NCBI GenBank assembly: GCA_937915335.1
Contig: CALDLZ010000179.1
Coordinates: 1-5,231, forward strand
DNA: 5,231 nt
Direction: 5' to 3'
DNA from: an uncultured Faecalibacterium sp.
GTDB taxonomy: Bacteria; Bacillota; Clostridia; Oscillospirales; Ruminococcaceae
Below are positions 4,232-5,231 of the stretch, one piece after another. The notes beneath the pieces are model-generated. The model was not told where the DNA came from, ran no database searches, and saw only the letters and a program-made list of their open reading frames with translations. Each line of letters begins with the position of its first letter. Position 1 is the first letter of the stretch. A program made the translations under genes and the position numbers.

Positions 4232-5231
4232 ATGAAATGTCAAATCTTACATGAAGGCAAGGGCCGCATCCGCGTGCATGTCTGCAATGTGCGGATGACC
4301 CTGCACCGTGCCGATGTTCTGGAAGCCTGGCTGAACAACCAGGACACCATTGATAAGGCCGTGGTCTACGAGCGCACCGGCGACGTGGTCATCACCTACA
4401 CTGGCAAGCGTACCGATGCCGTCAGGGCACTGGCCGCCTACAAGTTCGACGATCCCGAACTGGACGCACTGGTCACCAGCGCCGACAGCCGCAAGATCAA
4501 CCAGGAATACCAGAGCAAGATGTACAATCTGGTGGTGGGTCATTACCTGCGCAAGTTCTTCCTGCCGGCCCCCATCCGTGCCGCCTACACGGCGTTCCGC
4601 TCCCTCAGCTTTGTCTGGAAGGGCATCAAGTGCCTGTGGCACCGCAAGCTGGAGGTCGAGGTGCTGGATGCACTGAGCATCGGCGTTTCCGTCCTGCGCG
4701 GCGACTTCAGCACCGCCGGGTCTGTCATGTTCCTGCTGAACCTGGGCTCCCTGCTGGAAGAGTGGACCCGCAAGAAGAGCCTGGACGATCTGGCCCGCAG
4801 CATGGCCCTGAACGTGGATAAGGTCTGGGTGCGCAGCCAGGGCACCGAGGTCCTGGTGCCCCTGACCAAGGTCCAGCCCGGCGATGAGATCGTGGTGCGT
4901 TCCGGCAACATGATCCCGCTGGACGGCACCGTGATCGAGGGTGAGGCCATGGTGAACCAGGCCGCCCTGACCGGCGAATCCATGCCGGTGCGCAAGGTGG
5001 AGGGCTCCACCGTCTATGCCGGTACCGTGGTGGAGGAGGGCGAGTGCGTCCTGACCGCTACTGCCGCAGGCGGTGCCAACCGCTACGACAAGATCGTTTC
5101 CATGATCGAGGAATCCGAGAAGCTGAAGTCCAGCACCGAGAACCGTGCGCTGGAGCTGGCTGACAAGCTGGTGCCCTGGTGCCTGGCCGGTACTGTTGTC
5201 ACCTACGCCCTGACCCGGAATGTCACCCGTG
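4232..5231 (+). CDS. P1B-type heavy-metal-translocating ATPase, CtpC-like, N-terminal part (runs off right edge)
   Basis: 333 codons without a stop, cut by the window end; P1B ATPases are usually 650-800 residues, so about half is seen. Residues 1-72 form an HMA-like ferredoxin-fold domain of the type lacking CxxC: GKGRIRVHV near 9-17 and ERTGDVVITY at 47-56 match the 'GRxRV' and 'RTGxVVxxY' pattern I recall from mycobacterial CtpC (HMA_2 type). A linker with probable amphipathic helices (90-135) follows, then membrane segments about 143-157 and 161-176. The actuator domain includes PGDEIVVRSGNMIPLDG (216-232) and the phosphatase motif TGES (247-250) within VNQAALTGESMPV. The next membrane helix begins about 312. 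The phosphorylation motif DKTG, the metal-site CPx/SPC helix and the nucleotide domain are outside the window, so metal specificity is open. The close relationship to CtpC suggests Zn/Mn/Cd-type export (inference). It is preceded by the small anchored protein, a terminator and a repeat; no promoter of its own is convincing. Confidence 0.92.
   Translation, partial: MKCQILHEGKGRIRVHVCNVRMTLHRADVLEAWLNNQDTIDKAVVYERTGDVVITYTGKRTDAVRALAAYKFDDPELDALVTSADSRKINQEYQSKMYNLVVGHYLRKFFLPAPIRAAYTAFRSLSFVWKGIKCLWHRKLEVEVLDALSIGVSVLRGDFSTAGSVMFLLNLGSLLEEWTRKKSLDDLARSMALNVDKVWVRSQGTEVLVPLTKVQPGDEIVVRSGNMIPLDGTVIEGEAMVNQAALTGESMPVRKVEGSTVYAGTVVEEGECVLTATAAGGANRYDKIVSMIEESEKLKSSTENRALELADKLVPWCLAGTVVTYALTRNVTR

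Overview
The window looks like a piece of a GC-rich Firmicutes (Clostridia) chromosome, most likely Oscillospiraceae/Ruminococcaceae of the Faecalibacterium type. The evidence is the GlmM N-terminus, AGGAGG-like ribosome binding sites, extended -10 promoters, codons rich in G and C at third positions, and a hairpin-rich interspersed repeat of a kind I recall from Faecalibacterium-like genomes. The organism call is inference from style and recalled homologues; no search was run.

Left edge (1-178, minus strand): the first 59 codons of phosphoglucosamine mutase (glmM). A 209-bp divergent intergenic region follows. It holds the glmM promoter and leader, with a perfect 12-bp palindrome and a second inverted repeat, and an extended -10 promoter overlapped by an 8-bp-arm dyad that faces right.

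Middle (388-3517, plus strand): a tight three-gene operon. A short KdpD-like sensor histidine kinase (four membrane segments, HisKA, HATPase) overlaps an OmpR/KdpE-like response regulator by 11 bp. Nine bp later comes an ArsB/NhaD/SLC13-type ion permease. No kdpFABC genes lie in the window, so the permease is the natural candidate for the output or a physiological partner of the two-component system.

Right (3630-5231, plus strand): a small metal-transport module. A strong extended -10 promoter, whose -35 sits inside nested inverted repeats, drives a leader with two matching hairpins and then a 94-residue membrane-anchored protein with an acidic Ala/Glu-rich tail. A strong rho-independent terminator and a 135-bp MITE-like hairpin repeat follow. 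Then comes the 5' part of a P1B-type metal ATPase, cut by the window edge, with a CxxC-free HMA-like N-terminal domain and the actuator TGES motif. The order (small one-helix membrane protein, then a P1B ATPase with a 'GRxRV' N-terminal domain) closely parallels the mycobacterial PacL (DUF1490)-CtpC pair. The most interesting idea in the window is that this is a Firmicutes counterpart of that metal-efflux platform.
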